Notes: generated by a model not told the origin, from the sequence alone. Shown: positions 1 to 9,483, counted from the stretch's first letter. The stretch is 64,000 bases of DNA from Methylothermaceae bacteria B42 (GCA_001566965.1 LSNW01000014.1:124001-188000), one strand, 5' to 3'. Numbers and translations are program-made.

Positions 1-2496
1 ACTCAACAAGTTCAGCAGCTGCAAACAGAAACGGAGGTCAAAGTGCGTGAGCTTCAAGTCAAAGAAGCCGAGCTTGCTCGTTGGCGGCATGCCTATGAAG
101 AAGTCATGAATTCGACCAGTTGGCGAGTCTCGGCGCCAGTTCGGATGTTTGGCCGTGCCTGGAAGCGCTTTCGCCGTTTATATCGATCACGCAACCATGA
201 GTTCGAGATGGAAGCCGGGGATGATCTTAGGATGCTTGAAGACGGGAAATTTGTTTCCACTGGCCAAGATCCTCATATCCTGTTGCGTTCGAACCGCGGT
301 AAAGCCCCTAGCGGTTGGGTTAGGATTAAGGGGCAGTTGTCTGGCACGGCTTTGATTTATCCGGTGCTTTATATTGATGATGGATCCGGTTTTAACGAAG
401 ATAACAAAATTTTTCTGAATCATTGTTACGATGCCCAGAATGGGCGGATCGAGGGTATTGTAAGATTGCCCGATAAAATCAACCAATTGAGGTTCGATCC
501 TGCCAGCAGTTACGGAGAGATAACTTGCCGGGCATTGCAAATTCAGGAAATTGGTTTATTGCAGGCTGCTTGGCGGATCCTTGGCCCGCAGCTGAAAAGC
601 GTTTTAAAACAACCGGGATCGGTTGGGGCGATTATGTCCAAGGTTTGGCGGATTTATCGCCACCAAGGGTGGTTGGGATTGAAGCTGGCCATTGTCAATA
701 AGACTCGGTCAGAAAGTGACTATCAGCAATGGTGGCAACATTATGGGGTTTTGTTCGACTCCGACCGAAAGGCAATCCGAAACAGAATCCAGGAGATGTC
801 TTTATTGCCCAAATTTTCCATATTAATGCCGGTATATAACCCTGATGAAATATGGTTGCGAAAGGCGTTGGATTCTGTTTGTAATCAACTCTATCCGTAC
901 TGGGAGCTATGTATTGCCGATGACGCTTCCACTTTGCCCCATGTTCGCAATATTCTGGAAGAATATGCGCAAAAAGATGATCGAATCAAGGTGAAATTCA
1001 GGGATGAAAACGGGCATATCTCCGCTGCCTCTAACAGTGCTTTAGCGCTTGCAACTGGACAATTTCTTGCATTGATGGATCAGGACGATGAATTAACGGA
1101 ACACGCATTGTACATGGTGGCTGAAGAGCTGAATCGTTATCCGGATGCGGAATTGATTTATTCCGACGAGGACAAGATTGACGAGCAAGGTCAGCATCAC
1201 GAGCCATACTTCAAGCCAGATTGGAATCCGTTGCTGCTTTTAGGGCAGAATTATCCATCCCATCTCTCGGTGCTGAAAACAGAACGGGTTCGCAGCTTGG
1301 GCGGTTTTCGGGAAGGACTCGAAGGTAGCCAGGATTGGGACTTGATTTTCCGGTTCACCGAAAACCTTCCTAGTGAGCGAATCAGGCATATTCCTTTTGT
1401 GCTCTATCACTGGCGCATGATTCCAGGGTCCACAGCCTTGGATGTTTCCGAAAAAAGCTATGTGCGCGAGGTTGCGGTGCAAGTGGTCAAGGAACATTTA
1501 GACCGGATTGGATTTGAACATGCCGAGGTATCCCGATGGGTAGGGGGATACTGCCGGGTACGATTTCCTTTGCCGGAGCAAAAACCACTGGTTAGCCTGA
1601 TTATTCCAACCCGTAACGGTTATCACTTGTTGCACCGTTGTGTAGAAACGCTGTTAGAAAAGACGGCGTATCCGAACTATGAGCTGATAGTTGTCGATAA
1701 TCAATCGGATGATCCCGAAACTGTCCAATATCTAGAGCAACTAGCAGATCGAGATAGGGTTACTGTAATTCCTTATGATGCGCCCTTTAATTTTTCTGCA
1801 TTGAATAACCAGGCAGTGACCCATGCCCGTGGAGAAATTTTAGGCTTCCTCAATAATGATTTGGAAATATTGCATGCAGACTGGCTGGATGAGATGGTCA
1901 GCCATGCGGTTAGGCCCGAGACAGGCGCAGTTGGCGCCATGTTGTATTATCCCGATGACCGGATTCAACACGCCGGTGTTATTCTTGGCGTGGGCGGGAT
2001 TGCAAATCACGCTTATCAAGGGATGCCGCGGGGCGTACCTGGTCAATTAGGAAGAGCGTTATTACTGCAGAATCTCTCTGCGGTGACCGCAGCTTGCCTC
2101 ATCGTCCGGCGCAGTATTTTTGAAGAAGTCGGGGGTTATGATGAGGAAGCGCTGACGGTAGCATTCAACGATGTGGACTTGTGCCTCAAAATTCAACAAC
2201 GAGGCTATTGGAACGTTTGGACGCCATTTGCCGAGCTTTACCATCACGAATCGGCAACTCGGGGCAGGGAGGATACGCCCGAGAAGCTGGCGCGTTTCAA
2301 CCGGGAAATCAGCATCATGTTGGCGCGCTGGGGGCATGTCCTATTTGAAGACCCAGCTTACAATCCAAATTTAACCCTAAATACGACTGATTTTTCCCTT
2401 GCCTTTCCACCGCGGGTTGTGCGGCCCTGGAGCCTAGTGGATTCAGATCCGGAAAATCATCATGTTGGCAGTGCCCAAGTTGCCGCTACAGGATAA
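1..2496 (+). CDS. Two-domain family 2 glycosyltransferase, 5' end cut by the window
   Basis: The frame is open from the first base, so this is the 3' part of a longer gene; the GTG at 43 is only an internal codon. The visible 831 residues start with a Gln/Glu-rich coiled-coil tail and the STSWRVSAPVR motif (about residues 38-48) that often links coiled coils to GT2 domains in O-antigen and EPS transferases. GT-A domain 1 starts near residue 271 (FSILMPVYN) with DQDD near 360. Domain 2 starts near 530 (SLIIPTRNG) with NND near 617 and NDVDLCLKIQ near 723. Both catalytic signatures look intact, so it probably adds two sugars to a cell-surface glycan in the cytoplasm. The 3' end overlaps the next gene by 35 bp, suggesting translational coupling. 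The sugar donors cannot be read from sequence. Confidence 0.9.
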   Translation, partial: TQQVQQLQTETEVKVRELQVKEAELARWRHAYEEVMNSTSWRVSAPVRMFGRAWKRFRRLYRSRNHEFEMEAGDDLRMLEDGKFVSTGQDPHILLRSNRGKAPSGWVRIKGQLSGTALIYPVLYIDDGSGFNEDNKIFLNHCYDAQNGRIEGIVRLPDKINQLRFDPASSYGEITCRALQIQEIGLLQAAWRILGPQLKSVLKQPGSVGAIMSKVWRIYRHQGWLGLKLAIVNKTRSESDYQQWWQHYGVLFDSDRKAIRNRIQEMSLLPKFSILMPVYNPDEIWLRKALDSVCNQLYPYWELCIADDASTLPHVRNILEEYAQKDDRIKVKFRDENGHISAASNSALALATGQFLALMDQDDELTEHALYMVAEELNRYPDAELIYSDEDKIDEQGQHHEPYFKPDWNPLLLLGQNYPSHLSVLKTERVRSLGGFREGLEGSQDWDLIFRFTENLPSERIRHIPFVLYHWRMIPGSTALDVSEKSYVREVAVQVVKEHLDRIGFEHAEVSRWVGGYCRVRFPLPEQKPLVSLIIPTRNGYHLLHRCVETLLEKTAYPNYELIVVDNQSDDPETVQYLEQLADRDRVTVIPYDAPFNFSALNNQAVTHARGEILGFLNNDLEILHADWLDEMVSHAVRPETGAVGAMLYYPDDRIQHAGVILGVGGIANHAYQGMPRGVPGQLGRALLLQNLSAVTAACLIVRRSIFEEVGGYDEEALTVAFNDVDLCLKIQQRGYWNVWTPFAELYHHESATRGREDTPEKLARFNREISIMLARWGHVLFEDPAYNPNLTLNTTDFSLAFPPRVVRPWSLVDSDPENHHVGSAQVAATG

Positions 2497-3472
2497 GCCA
2501 ATCCTGCTTCGTCCCCTAATGCCACGGGACCAGCTCAATGCGCTCGGCCTATGGCAAGCAGCGTTTGGGAAAACCCTGGATTCCAGCGTCTGGCAATGGA
2601 AATATCAAGGCACCTTTGGAAATAAATGCATGGTCGCAGAACATGCCTCTGGCGAATTGATCGCCATGTTTGGCGGTGTTCCCTATCAGGCACATTGTCG
2701 GGGAAAGCGGCTGGAGGCTGTTCATTTATGGGACAACATGTCCCATCCGGATTACCGTGGCGTGATGGGTGGACGCCGTGGCGTTTTTGTTAAGACGGTG
2801 GATGCTTTCATTGATGCTTATTGCGGGGATAATAAGGCTGCGATGCTTTATGGTTTTCCGGGGGAAAGGCATTTTCGTCTTGGTCAACATACATTGCAAT
2901 ACAGCAGACTGGCCGGAGGGATGGTTTGTTTGCAAGCAGAGCTAAGAGATCTGGCTTTTACCAGCAAGAGCGGAGGCGTTGAACGACTGCTCAATGCAGA
3001 TGAAAGGTTGGACCGCTTGGCGGAAGTATTCGATGGAATTTATTCGTTTTGGATAAGACGTGACCGCCGCTTTATCGAATGGCGTTATTTCCAGCACCCG
3101 CATCAATCCTATTGGGTTTACGGTTTCCCGCGGGGATGGAGCGGGGCGCTCCATGGGCTGATGGTAATGACCAGCGCTGACCAAGCCGGGGAGGGGGTAG
3201 TGGTGGACTTTCTGTTGCCGCCCAGGGAACAGGATGCGCTGGCCTTTTTGGCGGGGATGGTACGGGAATGGCTTTGGCTGGAGTGGCAGAAAGTCCGGGT
3301 ATGGATGCCGTCCCGGTCTCCATATCGTAAATTTTGGGAACGGGTGGGTTTTCAGGCAATTCCAGAACCCATAGGGATTATTCCTACCGGCAGGTCTTTT
3401 TCTTCTGGTCTGGATTGGACGTGGGCGTCAAACAACTTTTTTTATACCATGGGTGATGGAGATCTTTTTTAA
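2462..3472 (+). CDS. GNAT-like acyltransferase of the glycan locus
   Basis: This 336-residue protein begins inside the end of the preceding glycosyltransferase. Residues 15-115 resemble the GNAT fold: a strand (ILLRPLM) is followed by a central region with WDNMSHPDYRG (90-100) and GGRRGVF, which sits where GNAT enzymes place the acetyl-CoA pyrophosphate loop. The C-terminal half has further GNAT-like strands (LHGLMVMTSAD, VVVDFLLPP, VRVWMPSRSPYRKFWERVGF), so it may be a double-GNAT protein of the kind found in exopolysaccharide clusters. The likely role is N- or O-acylation of a sugar nucleotide or glycan precursor in the cytoplasm. The family assignment is by pattern only and no specific substrate is claimed. 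Confidence 0.6.
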   Translation: MLAVPKLPLQDKPILLRPLMPRDQLNALGLWQAAFGKTLDSSVWQWKYQGTFGNKCMVAEHASGELIAMFGGVPYQAHCRGKRLEAVHLWDNMSHPDYRGVMGGRRGVFVKTVDAFIDAYCGDNKAAMLYGFPGERHFRLGQHTLQYSRLAGGMVCLQAELRDLAFTSKSGGVERLLNADERLDRLAEVFDGIYSFWIRRDRRFIEWRYFQHPHQSYWVYGFPRGWSGALHGLMVMTSADQAGEGVVVDFLLPPREQDALAFLAGMVREWLWLEWQKVRVWMPSRSPYRKFWERVGFQAIPEPIGIIPTGRSFSSGLDWTWASNNFFYTMGDGDLF

Positions 3473-3535
3473 GGATTTGCTTGACGGTTTGCTGGTAAAG
3501 ATTGTGCTGTGGGGATCGTGGGTGCAGACTAAAAA

Positions 3536-4594
3536 TTAAATCTTGTTCCACTGCCATGTTTTTTGGGTGCCCAGTGTTGGATGCCTAAGCCGAGTATAGT
3601 ACCGGCCAGGCTCAAGCTGTTGCCATACTTCGTCGGGGAGGATGATAGGGGTATTGCCTCGGGTTTGGGTTTGGATAAATGGAATAAACCAGGGGTTGTG
3701 GCTGATTTCAAAATATAATGGGCCATTGCTCTCTTTTTCTATTGTAAATTCAGGTGAGTGCTGAAATTTTCCCAATAGAGCCGGTTCCGAGGCGGGTTTA
3801 GCAATGCTGATCGAACATTGAGCCGGTACTGTCCCAAAGTGCTTTTGATAAAACTGCGCGCGGGCCTGTGCCATTAGCTGTTGTTTTTTGGAGGCAGGCG
3901 CCGGGCTCTGGTTATAGTAATGAACCATCTGCGCTTCTGGTACGCACAAGGGTTGGATTTGGTGTTGAAGTAGCCGCATGCACAGGTCGGTATCTTCATA
4001 ATAAAGAAAAAACCTGTCATCGAAGACCGGCTCGGAATTATTCTCGAACCACTGTAGATCCAGTAACAAACAGGCTCCGGACAGGAAAGGCTCATAAAAT
4101 GGCGTGGTTTGACGCCAGAAATGATCGTGACGAAGCTGCCAATAATGATCCAGCGTATAAGCTTCCGTAAAATGCTGGCTTGCACCGATCAGCGCGGTTG
4201 CCAGCCAAGGGTGATCGCCTGGCGCAGGGGGCATGCGGAATCGGCGGGCATTATCCCAAAAAAAACGTGGCCCACTCACTGGTGCGGAAAATTGAACTGC
4301 CGCCTCCCGTAACAGTTGGACCATACCGGGCAGAAGCAGTGCATCAGGGTTGACCAAAAGCGCCCAGCGAGTATTCACATACCGAACCGCTAAATTCACG
4401 GCTTTGGCATAGCCGGGATTATTTTTTTGGCTAATGATGCGAATTGGAAAAGCAGCGGAAAGCGAATTCTCAAAAGTGCCGCTGTTGTCCACAATAATCC
4501 ATGCTTCGATGGTTATTTGCTCTGTTAAAGATTCCAGCAGGGCGGGAAGAAAAGATTCGGTATGATAGTTAACAGTAATAATTGTGATTGACAT
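3536..4594 (-). CDS. Family 2 glycosyltransferase (rhamnosyltransferase-like)
   Basis: The 352-residue protein opens directly with a GT-A fold (ITIITVNYH, residues 3-11), followed by IIVDNSG (33-39), NNPGYAKAVN (58-67), NPD (82-84) as the metal-binding DxD equivalent and YYEDTDLCMRLL (198-209), which carries the catalytic acidic residues. This order is typical of dTDP-rhamnosyl and related single-domain GT2 enzymes of O-antigen and EPS loci. The last 80 residues or so form a non-catalytic tail. It is transcribed opposite to both neighbours. Its ATG lies only 3 bp from the divergent ATG of the methyltransferase gene, and no clear Shine-Dalgarno is visible before either. Donor and acceptor are unknown. 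Confidence 0.88.
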   Translation of the reverse strand: MSITIITVNYHTESFLPALLESLTEQITIEAWIIVDNSGTFENSLSAAFPIRIISQKNNPGYAKAVNLAVRYVNTRWALLVNPDALLLPGMVQLLREAAVQFSAPVSGPRFFWDNARRFRMPPAPGDHPWLATALIGASQHFTEAYTLDHYWQLRHDHFWRQTTPFYEPFLSGACLLLDLQWFENNSEPVFDDRFFLYYEDTDLCMRLLQHQIQPLCVPEAQMVHYYNQSPAPASKKQQLMAQARAQFYQKHFGTVPAQCSISIAKPASEPALLGKFQHSPEFTIEKESNGPLYFEISHNPWFIPFIQTQTRGNTPIILPDEVWQQLEPGRYYTRLRHPTLGTQKTWQWNKI

Positions 4595-4597
4595 GGA

Positions 4598-5779
4598 ATG
4601 GATGTGAATTTACAGGTTTTTTGGCCAACGGTCGATTCCCCGCCGGTTAAAGAAGTAGCGTATTCTTACGATTTCTGCCGAAAATTTAGTCAAAGTGAAC
4701 TTCCGAACGGCAACTGGGTGAGTTACCACCCCGAACAATCTTGGCAATGGCCTGACTCGGACGGAAACAAATTTATTTGCATCGTTTCCGACCCGCAATT
4801 GGTAATACCAAGGCTAACTTGGGATCAGCTGTTGAACGCATTGTTACTCCAGCAAACAGCCGTGGTTGCACCCGTTTATAATATCAGTCCGAATCCAAAG
4901 CAAGTCGCCGAGCTGCCCGGTGTTTATACCACGGTGAGCACGTTTTTAGAAATAACCCAAATCGTCCACGGGCAACATCGCCCAGCCACTGATTTAACTC
5001 AGCCTTATGACCCAAGTTGCTTAATTTGCCGAGGTGATTTGTTTCCTTCCAATACAAAGTTTGAAAATCATGCCGATTTTATTTCTCGGTTACCAGAAGA
5101 AGCCTTTCTAATCCCCAATGCCTTAGTGCATAGGTTTGGAAGCTATGGAGAGGCAGACAGAAGTGATCTGGTGGCATGGATACCTCCTGCTGCTACGGAC
5201 ATTCTCGATATTGGTTGTGGGCGTGGATGGTTGGGGAAGCACTTGTCTGAAAAACGTCCTCATGTAGAAATAGTCGGTGTGGAAAGTAATCCCGCAATGG
5301 CCAGCCAGGCGCGAAAGTGGTATCGGGAAGTGTTTGTGACGCCGGTAGAAGATTTTACGAGTAGCCAAAAATTTGATTGTATTGTGTGTGGCGATATCCT
5401 GGAACACTTGGAAAATCCCTGGCAAGTTGTTGAACGTTTGACATACATGCTTTGGCCTTGTGGTTGCTTGGTGGCCAGCGTGCCCAACGCCGGGCATTGG
5501 TCTCTGGTGCGTGATCTGGCACAAGGAAGATTTGATTACCTTCCATATGGTCTAACGTGCATTACTCATATCCGCTGGTTTACTGAAGCCACGCTAAGGG
5601 AAATGATTGAACAGGCAGGATTGCAAATTGACAAAATTGAACATCAAGTTTCTCCTCCCACACCACAAGGGGAGAAATTTATCAAAATGATGGTGAGGGG
5701 GGAGGCAGGCAATGATAAATCACTACGTGCTCATGGCTTGATAGTGCGTGCCTTTGCTCCTGGTTACCGAATCAAATGA
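4598..5779 (+). CDS. SAM-dependent methyltransferase with an N-terminal glycan-type domain
   Basis: The 393-residue product has a class I methyltransferase domain at about 195-330. Motif I is ILDIGCGRGWLG (202-213), motif II is the acidic end of strand 2 (VGVES, 226-230), and motif IV/post-I is DCIVCGDILEHL near 264. The first 190 residues start with LQVFWP, a pattern seen at the N-terminus of some glycan-locus methyltransferase and glycosyltransferase proteins. They contain a CLICRGDLF segment but no GT-A metal motif I can identify. It probably methylates a sugar or glycan terminus, but the substrate is unknown. The gene stands head to head with the glycosyltransferase on the other strand and is followed by 218 bp of AT-rich DNA. 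Confidence 0.8.
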   Translation: MDVNLQVFWPTVDSPPVKEVAYSYDFCRKFSQSELPNGNWVSYHPEQSWQWPDSDGNKFICIVSDPQLVIPRLTWDQLLNALLLQQTAVVAPVYNISPNPKQVAELPGVYTTVSTFLEITQIVHGQHRPATDLTQPYDPSCLICRGDLFPSNTKFENHADFISRLPEEAFLIPNALVHRFGSYGEADRSDLVAWIPPAATDILDIGCGRGWLGKHLSEKRPHVEIVGVESNPAMASQARKWYREVFVTPVEDFTSSQKFDCIVCGDILEHLENPWQVVERLTYMLWPCGCLVASVPNAGHWSLVRDLAQGRFDYLPYGLTCITHIRWFTEATLREMIEQAGLQIDKIEHQVSPPTPQGEKFIKMMVRGEAGNDKSLRAHGLIVRAFAPGYRIK

Positions 5780-5997
5780 TTTTCAGTTCATCACCACGTA
5801 TTAGTTCCAATATACGTATTATCCCATTCGTGAAAGGATAGATAGTCGCTTTTCTTCTGGATAAAATACATTATTTATATGTATCTATATGTGGAATATT
5901 AATAAATATTTATTAATATAAATCTAATTTAGAAGCTAGAGATAGGAATAGATAAACTTTCTAACCATATGTAAGGTAGGATTTTGAGGAAACTCAC
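5780..5997. other. AT-rich intergenic region with a 24-bp perfect palindrome
   Basis: This strongly AT-rich gap precedes the UDP-galactopyranose mutase gene. Positions 5896-5919 form a perfect 24-bp palindrome of A and T only, with its centre between 5907 and 5908. A good ribosome binding site (GAGGAAAC, about 5986-5993) ends the gap just before the ATG at 5998. The palindrome could be a regulator site, a nucleoid-protein site or a weak terminator; nothing in the sequence decides between these. Confidence 0.6.
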
Positions 5998-7158
5998 ATG
6001 TTCGATTATGTGATCATCGGGGCGGGATTTGCGGGTTCAGTGATGGCTGAAAGACTTGCAAAAGTATTGAATAAACGTGTTTTGATTGTGGAAAAACGTC
6101 AGCATATTGGGGGGAATTGTTATGATTTCTATGACCAATATGGTGTGCTTGTACATAAATATGGTCCGCACCTGTTTCATACTTCAAATAAAAAAGTGTT
6201 TGACTACCTAAGTCAGTTTACAGAGTGGATAGAATATCATCACCGGGTTTTAGTAGTAGTTGATGGCAATAAAGTGCCATTGCCATTTAACTTGAACTCC
6301 TTGCGATTGTTATTTCCTGAATCGATGGCTAGTTCTTTGGAAACCAAGTTGATCGAGCGTTATGGATTTGATGTAAAGGTTCCCATTCTTGAGTTAAAAA
6401 AAGAGAAAGATAAAGAGCTTCACTACCTTGCTGATTTTATTTACCGGAAGATATTTTCCAATTACACAGCAAAGCAGTGGGCTTGTACTCCTGAAGAGAT
6501 ATCCCCAGAAGTGACGGCGAGGGTGCCTGTTTTCATTTCACGGGATGATAGGTATTTTCAGGATAAGTATCAAGCAGTTCCCCGTCAGGGATATACTAAA
6601 TTGTTTGAAAATATGATTTCTCATGAAAACATCAAGTTGATGTTAAATACAGATTACAAAGAAATTCTGCATTTAAACTTAGACTCCGGTAAGATGGAAT
6701 TGTTTGGGCAGAACTTTAATGGGCATGTTATATATACTGGAATGGTGGATGAGTTGTTTGGCTATCGTTTTGGTGAGTTGCCTTATCGTTCACTTAAATT
6801 TGATTTTGAACATTTGAGCAAGGAATACTTTCAGGAAGTAACTACAATTAATTATCCTGAGAACTTTGATTTTACAAGAATAACTGAATTCAAACACATC
6901 ACCAAGCAGGAAATTCGAAGTACGACTATTGTCAGGGAGTATCCTCAGGATTATGACCGTCTGAGTTCAAGCAAAAATATCCCCTATTATCCTGTGTTCA
7001 ATGACGGGAATATGGATAAATATAAATTGTATCAAGAGTTTTCGAAAAAGTTTTCCAATATCACCTTGATTGGAAGATTAGCCGAATACAAATACTATGA
7101 TATGGATGATATCGTTGCCCAAGCCCTAGAGCTATTCCAGTCTGATTTTTGCAATTAA
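5998..7158 (+). CDS. glf: UDP-galactopyranose mutase
   Basis: This FAD-dependent enzyme interconverts UDP-galactopyranose and UDP-galactofuranose in the cytoplasm. The 386-residue length is normal for the family. The Rossmann dinucleotide motif IIGAGFAG (6-13) is followed by VEKRQHIGGNCYD (31-43) and KYGPHLFHT (54-62), with the His-rich flavin-proximal loop expected of Glf. Later segments (NYTAKQWACTPEE, TINYPE, TRITEFKH, REYPQDYDR, YPVFNDGN) are also hallmark Glf blocks. The ATG at 5998 has a clear GAGGAAAC ribosome site. The two downstream glycosyltransferases probably use its product. The gene is richer in AT than the flanking glycosyltransferase genes, which may point to a separate origin. 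Confidence 0.96.
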   Translation: MFDYVIIGAGFAGSVMAERLAKVLNKRVLIVEKRQHIGGNCYDFYDQYGVLVHKYGPHLFHTSNKKVFDYLSQFTEWIEYHHRVLVVVDGNKVPLPFNLNSLRLLFPESMASSLETKLIERYGFDVKVPILELKKEKDKELHYLADFIYRKIFSNYTAKQWACTPEEISPEVTARVPVFISRDDRYFQDKYQAVPRQGYTKLFENMISHENIKLMLNTDYKEILHLNLDSGKMELFGQNFNGHVIYTGMVDELFGYRFGELPYRSLKFDFEHLSKEYFQEVTTINYPENFDFTRITEFKHITKQEIRSTTIVREYPQDYDRLSSSKNIPYYPVFNDGNMDKYKLYQEFSKKFSNITLIGRLAEYKYYDMDDIVAQALELFQSDFCN

Positions 7159-7160
7159 GC

Positions 7161-8069
7161 ATGTCTAAAATTGACTCGCACAATAATAAAAAACTCAGCA
7201 TTGTTTTTTTAAATTTCAATCGTCTCCATGAAACTCGGCAAACAGTCGATCAGTTGCTTCAATTATGCGGCCGAAGAACCGATATTGAAATTATTGCAGT
7301 GGATAATGGCTCTAATGATGGTACCGCGGAATTTCTCGCTTCCCAGGAAAACATTCAGGCTATCCTGCTGGATGAGAATTACGGGATCGCCGGTTACAAT
7401 GCGGGCTTTAGGCAGGCGAAGGGCGATTATATTTTAGTGCTCGACGATGATTCATGTCCGAAGGATGCTTCCACACTCAATCAAATTATTGATGTTTTCG
7501 ATCAACAGCCAGCAATAGGGGTTATCGCTTGTCATATCGAGACTCCCATGGGGGAGGCGCAATGGAGTTGGCATCTTCCCCCACAGCCTGTGGCTGGATC
7601 TTCGCCTTTTTTTATTGGATGCGGTTTTGCGATTCGGCGCAATCTGTTTCAGGAGATTGGTTGGTATCCTGAAGAATTCTTTCTGTACCAAAATGAAGTC
7701 GAAGTGGCTTATCAAGTCAGGCAAAGACATTTTCAGATATTTTATCTGCCCGATTGCCGGGTTGTTCACCGGGGAATGCCATGTCAAAGGCCTGGTTGGC
7801 GGCGTATTTATTTTCCTACTCGTAATACTATATGGTTAATAAAACGTTACTATCCCCAACCTAAATCGACTTATATGATCATTTCACGGATGATGATAGG
7901 TTTGATTCGTTCGTTACAGTTTGGAGAATTTATAACCTATTTGCGTGCAGTTTTTGACGCTTACAAGCAACCTGTAAAGAAACAACAGCTTTCACCTGAA
8001 ATTCTTAAGGAAACAAGTGTTTTCTTTAGGCAGAACAGTATTTTTCATCATCTTTTTAAACGTGCCTAA
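7161..8069 (+). CDS. Family 2 glycosyltransferase
   Basis: I take the ATG at 7161 (302 residues) rather than an upstream in-frame TTG at 7149 that overlaps glf. The GT-A core is complete: LSIVFLNFN (12-20), IIAVDNGSNDGT (44-55), DENYGIAGYNAGF (71-83), VLDDDSCP with the DxD (93-100), and NEVEVAYQVRQR near 175 with the catalytic acidic pair. A C-terminal basic and hydrophobic stretch (WRRIYFPTRNTIWLIKRYYP) is typical of membrane-associated rhamnosyl or galactofuranosyl transferases. It lies 3 bp from the end of glf and 14 bp before the next transferase, so the three are almost certainly co-transcribed. A galactofuranosyltransferase role is inferred from context only. Confidence 0.88.
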   Translation: MSKIDSHNNKKLSIVFLNFNRLHETRQTVDQLLQLCGRRTDIEIIAVDNGSNDGTAEFLASQENIQAILLDENYGIAGYNAGFRQAKGDYILVLDDDSCPKDASTLNQIIDVFDQQPAIGVIACHIETPMGEAQWSWHLPPQPVAGSSPFFIGCGFAIRRNLFQEIGWYPEEFFLYQNEVEVAYQVRQRHFQIFYLPDCRVVHRGMPCQRPGWRRIYFPTRNTIWLIKRYYPQPKSTYMIISRMMIGLIRSLQFGEFITYLRAVFDAYKQPVKKQQLSPEILKETSVFFRQNSIFHHLFKRA

Positions 8070-8082
8070 GCAAGTTAATTTA

Positions 8083-9483
8083 ATGAAAAACTATCCCAAG
8101 GTTTTAGTCATTATTGTGACATGGAACAAAAAGGATTATGTCATTAACCTATTGGATTCTTTGTTAGATATGGATTATCCCAAAGAGGCCATGGAAATTC
8201 TGGTGGTAGATAATGCCAGTACCGATGGGACGGCAGAAGCAATCAAAGCCCGTAAAGATAATATCAATATAATATGCAATCGTGAAAATCTTGGAGGTAC
8301 CGGAGGCTTCAATACTGGGCTGTCATGGGCTTTTTCACAGCCCGCTGAAAAATATGACTATTTATGGCTACTGGATAATGATGTACTGGTCCACAAACAC
8401 GCTCTTTCGGCGCTTGTGCAAATTTTATCCAAACACTCTGATGTCGCTGTGGCAGGATCCACCATGATGCAACTCGATTATCCTTGGAAAATCAATGAGA
8501 TGGGTGCCGGCGTGGATCTTGAGCATGGACGACTCAAACTTAATCGTCATTTCCAGGAAATTGACTCCTGGAAGAATATTCCGGTTGAGAGATTGCGCTC
8601 TCAAGATATCGATATAAGTTTGCAATTGGATAATTGCCCAAAATGGATGAAGGTGGATTATGTGGCGGCGGCATCATTGCTAATCCGCTCACACGTTGCC
8701 AGAAAAGCAGGGCTTTGGGAGGATTATTTCCTTCATTTTGATGATGTGGAGTGGTGTTTGCGTATTGCAAAGATGGGGGAAAAGGTTGTTGTTTCCGCGC
8801 AATCCATAATTTGGCATCTTTCCGCATTTTCCAAAGTGCCCTCATGGGTGTTGTATTACGATAACCGCAATGTGCTTTATCTCTTGGAAAAGCACGGTAC
8901 TCCCGGATCTATCTCGAAAACCAGGCGCTGGATCCAAATGAAATCATTATATTATGCCGTTCTCGGTAAATTCGATCTATCCAAACTGCATATAGAGGCT
9001 TTACGTGATTATCGGCTAAGGGTGATGGGGAAAAAGAATATTCAATTGGATGAAGGCTATGGCAAACTCAACGAAATAGAAAAGACATTATCTGACCCGA
9101 GTATCAAGCAAGTTTTAATTCCCTGGACGCTGGAAGATTCAGCACCTGCGCTTCTCCAAGCGTTTCGTCGAGTGGCTAATAATAAATCCGCCCCAAATAT
9201 TGATGTTTTGCTTTCTCCTTATCTACAAACAGCTCCTCGGTTGGCTGAGCTAGCGACTGCGGATCCTATGGTTTTACCTAAGAATAGGGTACTGCGGTTG
9301 ATCAAGTATTTTCTGTTACGTGGCCGTTACGACCTGGTTTTGCAATCCGATTATCAACCTGTTCCCGCATTGTCATGGGTGGGCGGAAAGGTCTTGTTTA
9401 CAAATAATGAGTACTTCAGCATACGAGACCGCCCGCGAATTTCCCAAGTGTTTAAAACGCTGTGGGAAGCGATTAGGAGCTGA
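8083..9483 (+). CDS. Family 2 glycosyltransferase, GlfT2-like
   Basis: The ATG at 8083 (466 residues) begins the conserved GT-A fold at once (VLVIIVTWNKKDYV, 7-20), so the in-frame upstream extension inside the previous gene is discounted. Key motifs are VVDNASTDGT (41-50), NLGGTGGFNTGL (69-80), WLLDNDV with the DxD at 98-100, and HFDDVEWCLR near 219-226, followed by IIWHLSAFSKVPSWVLYYDNRN. The DDxEWxLR block, the conserved His after it and the adjacent glf gene resemble bacterial galactofuranosyltransferases. The final 150 residues have no motif I recognise. The gene converges on, and overlaps by 11 bp, the glycosyltransferase on the other strand. Confidence 0.87.
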   Translation: MKNYPKVLVIIVTWNKKDYVINLLDSLLDMDYPKEAMEILVVDNASTDGTAEAIKARKDNINIICNRENLGGTGGFNTGLSWAFSQPAEKYDYLWLLDNDVLVHKHALSALVQILSKHSDVAVAGSTMMQLDYPWKINEMGAGVDLEHGRLKLNRHFQEIDSWKNIPVERLRSQDIDISLQLDNCPKWMKVDYVAAASLLIRSHVARKAGLWEDYFLHFDDVEWCLRIAKMGEKVVVSAQSIIWHLSAFSKVPSWVLYYDNRNVLYLLEKHGTPGSISKTRRWIQMKSLYYAVLGKFDLSKLHIEALRDYRLRVMGKKNIQLDEGYGKLNEIEKTLSDPSIKQVLIPWTLEDSAPALLQAFRRVANNKSAPNIDVLLSPYLQTAPRLAELATADPMVLPKNRVLRLIKYFLLRGRYDLVLQSDYQPVPALSWVGGKVLFTNNEYFSIRDRPRISQVFKTLWEAIRS

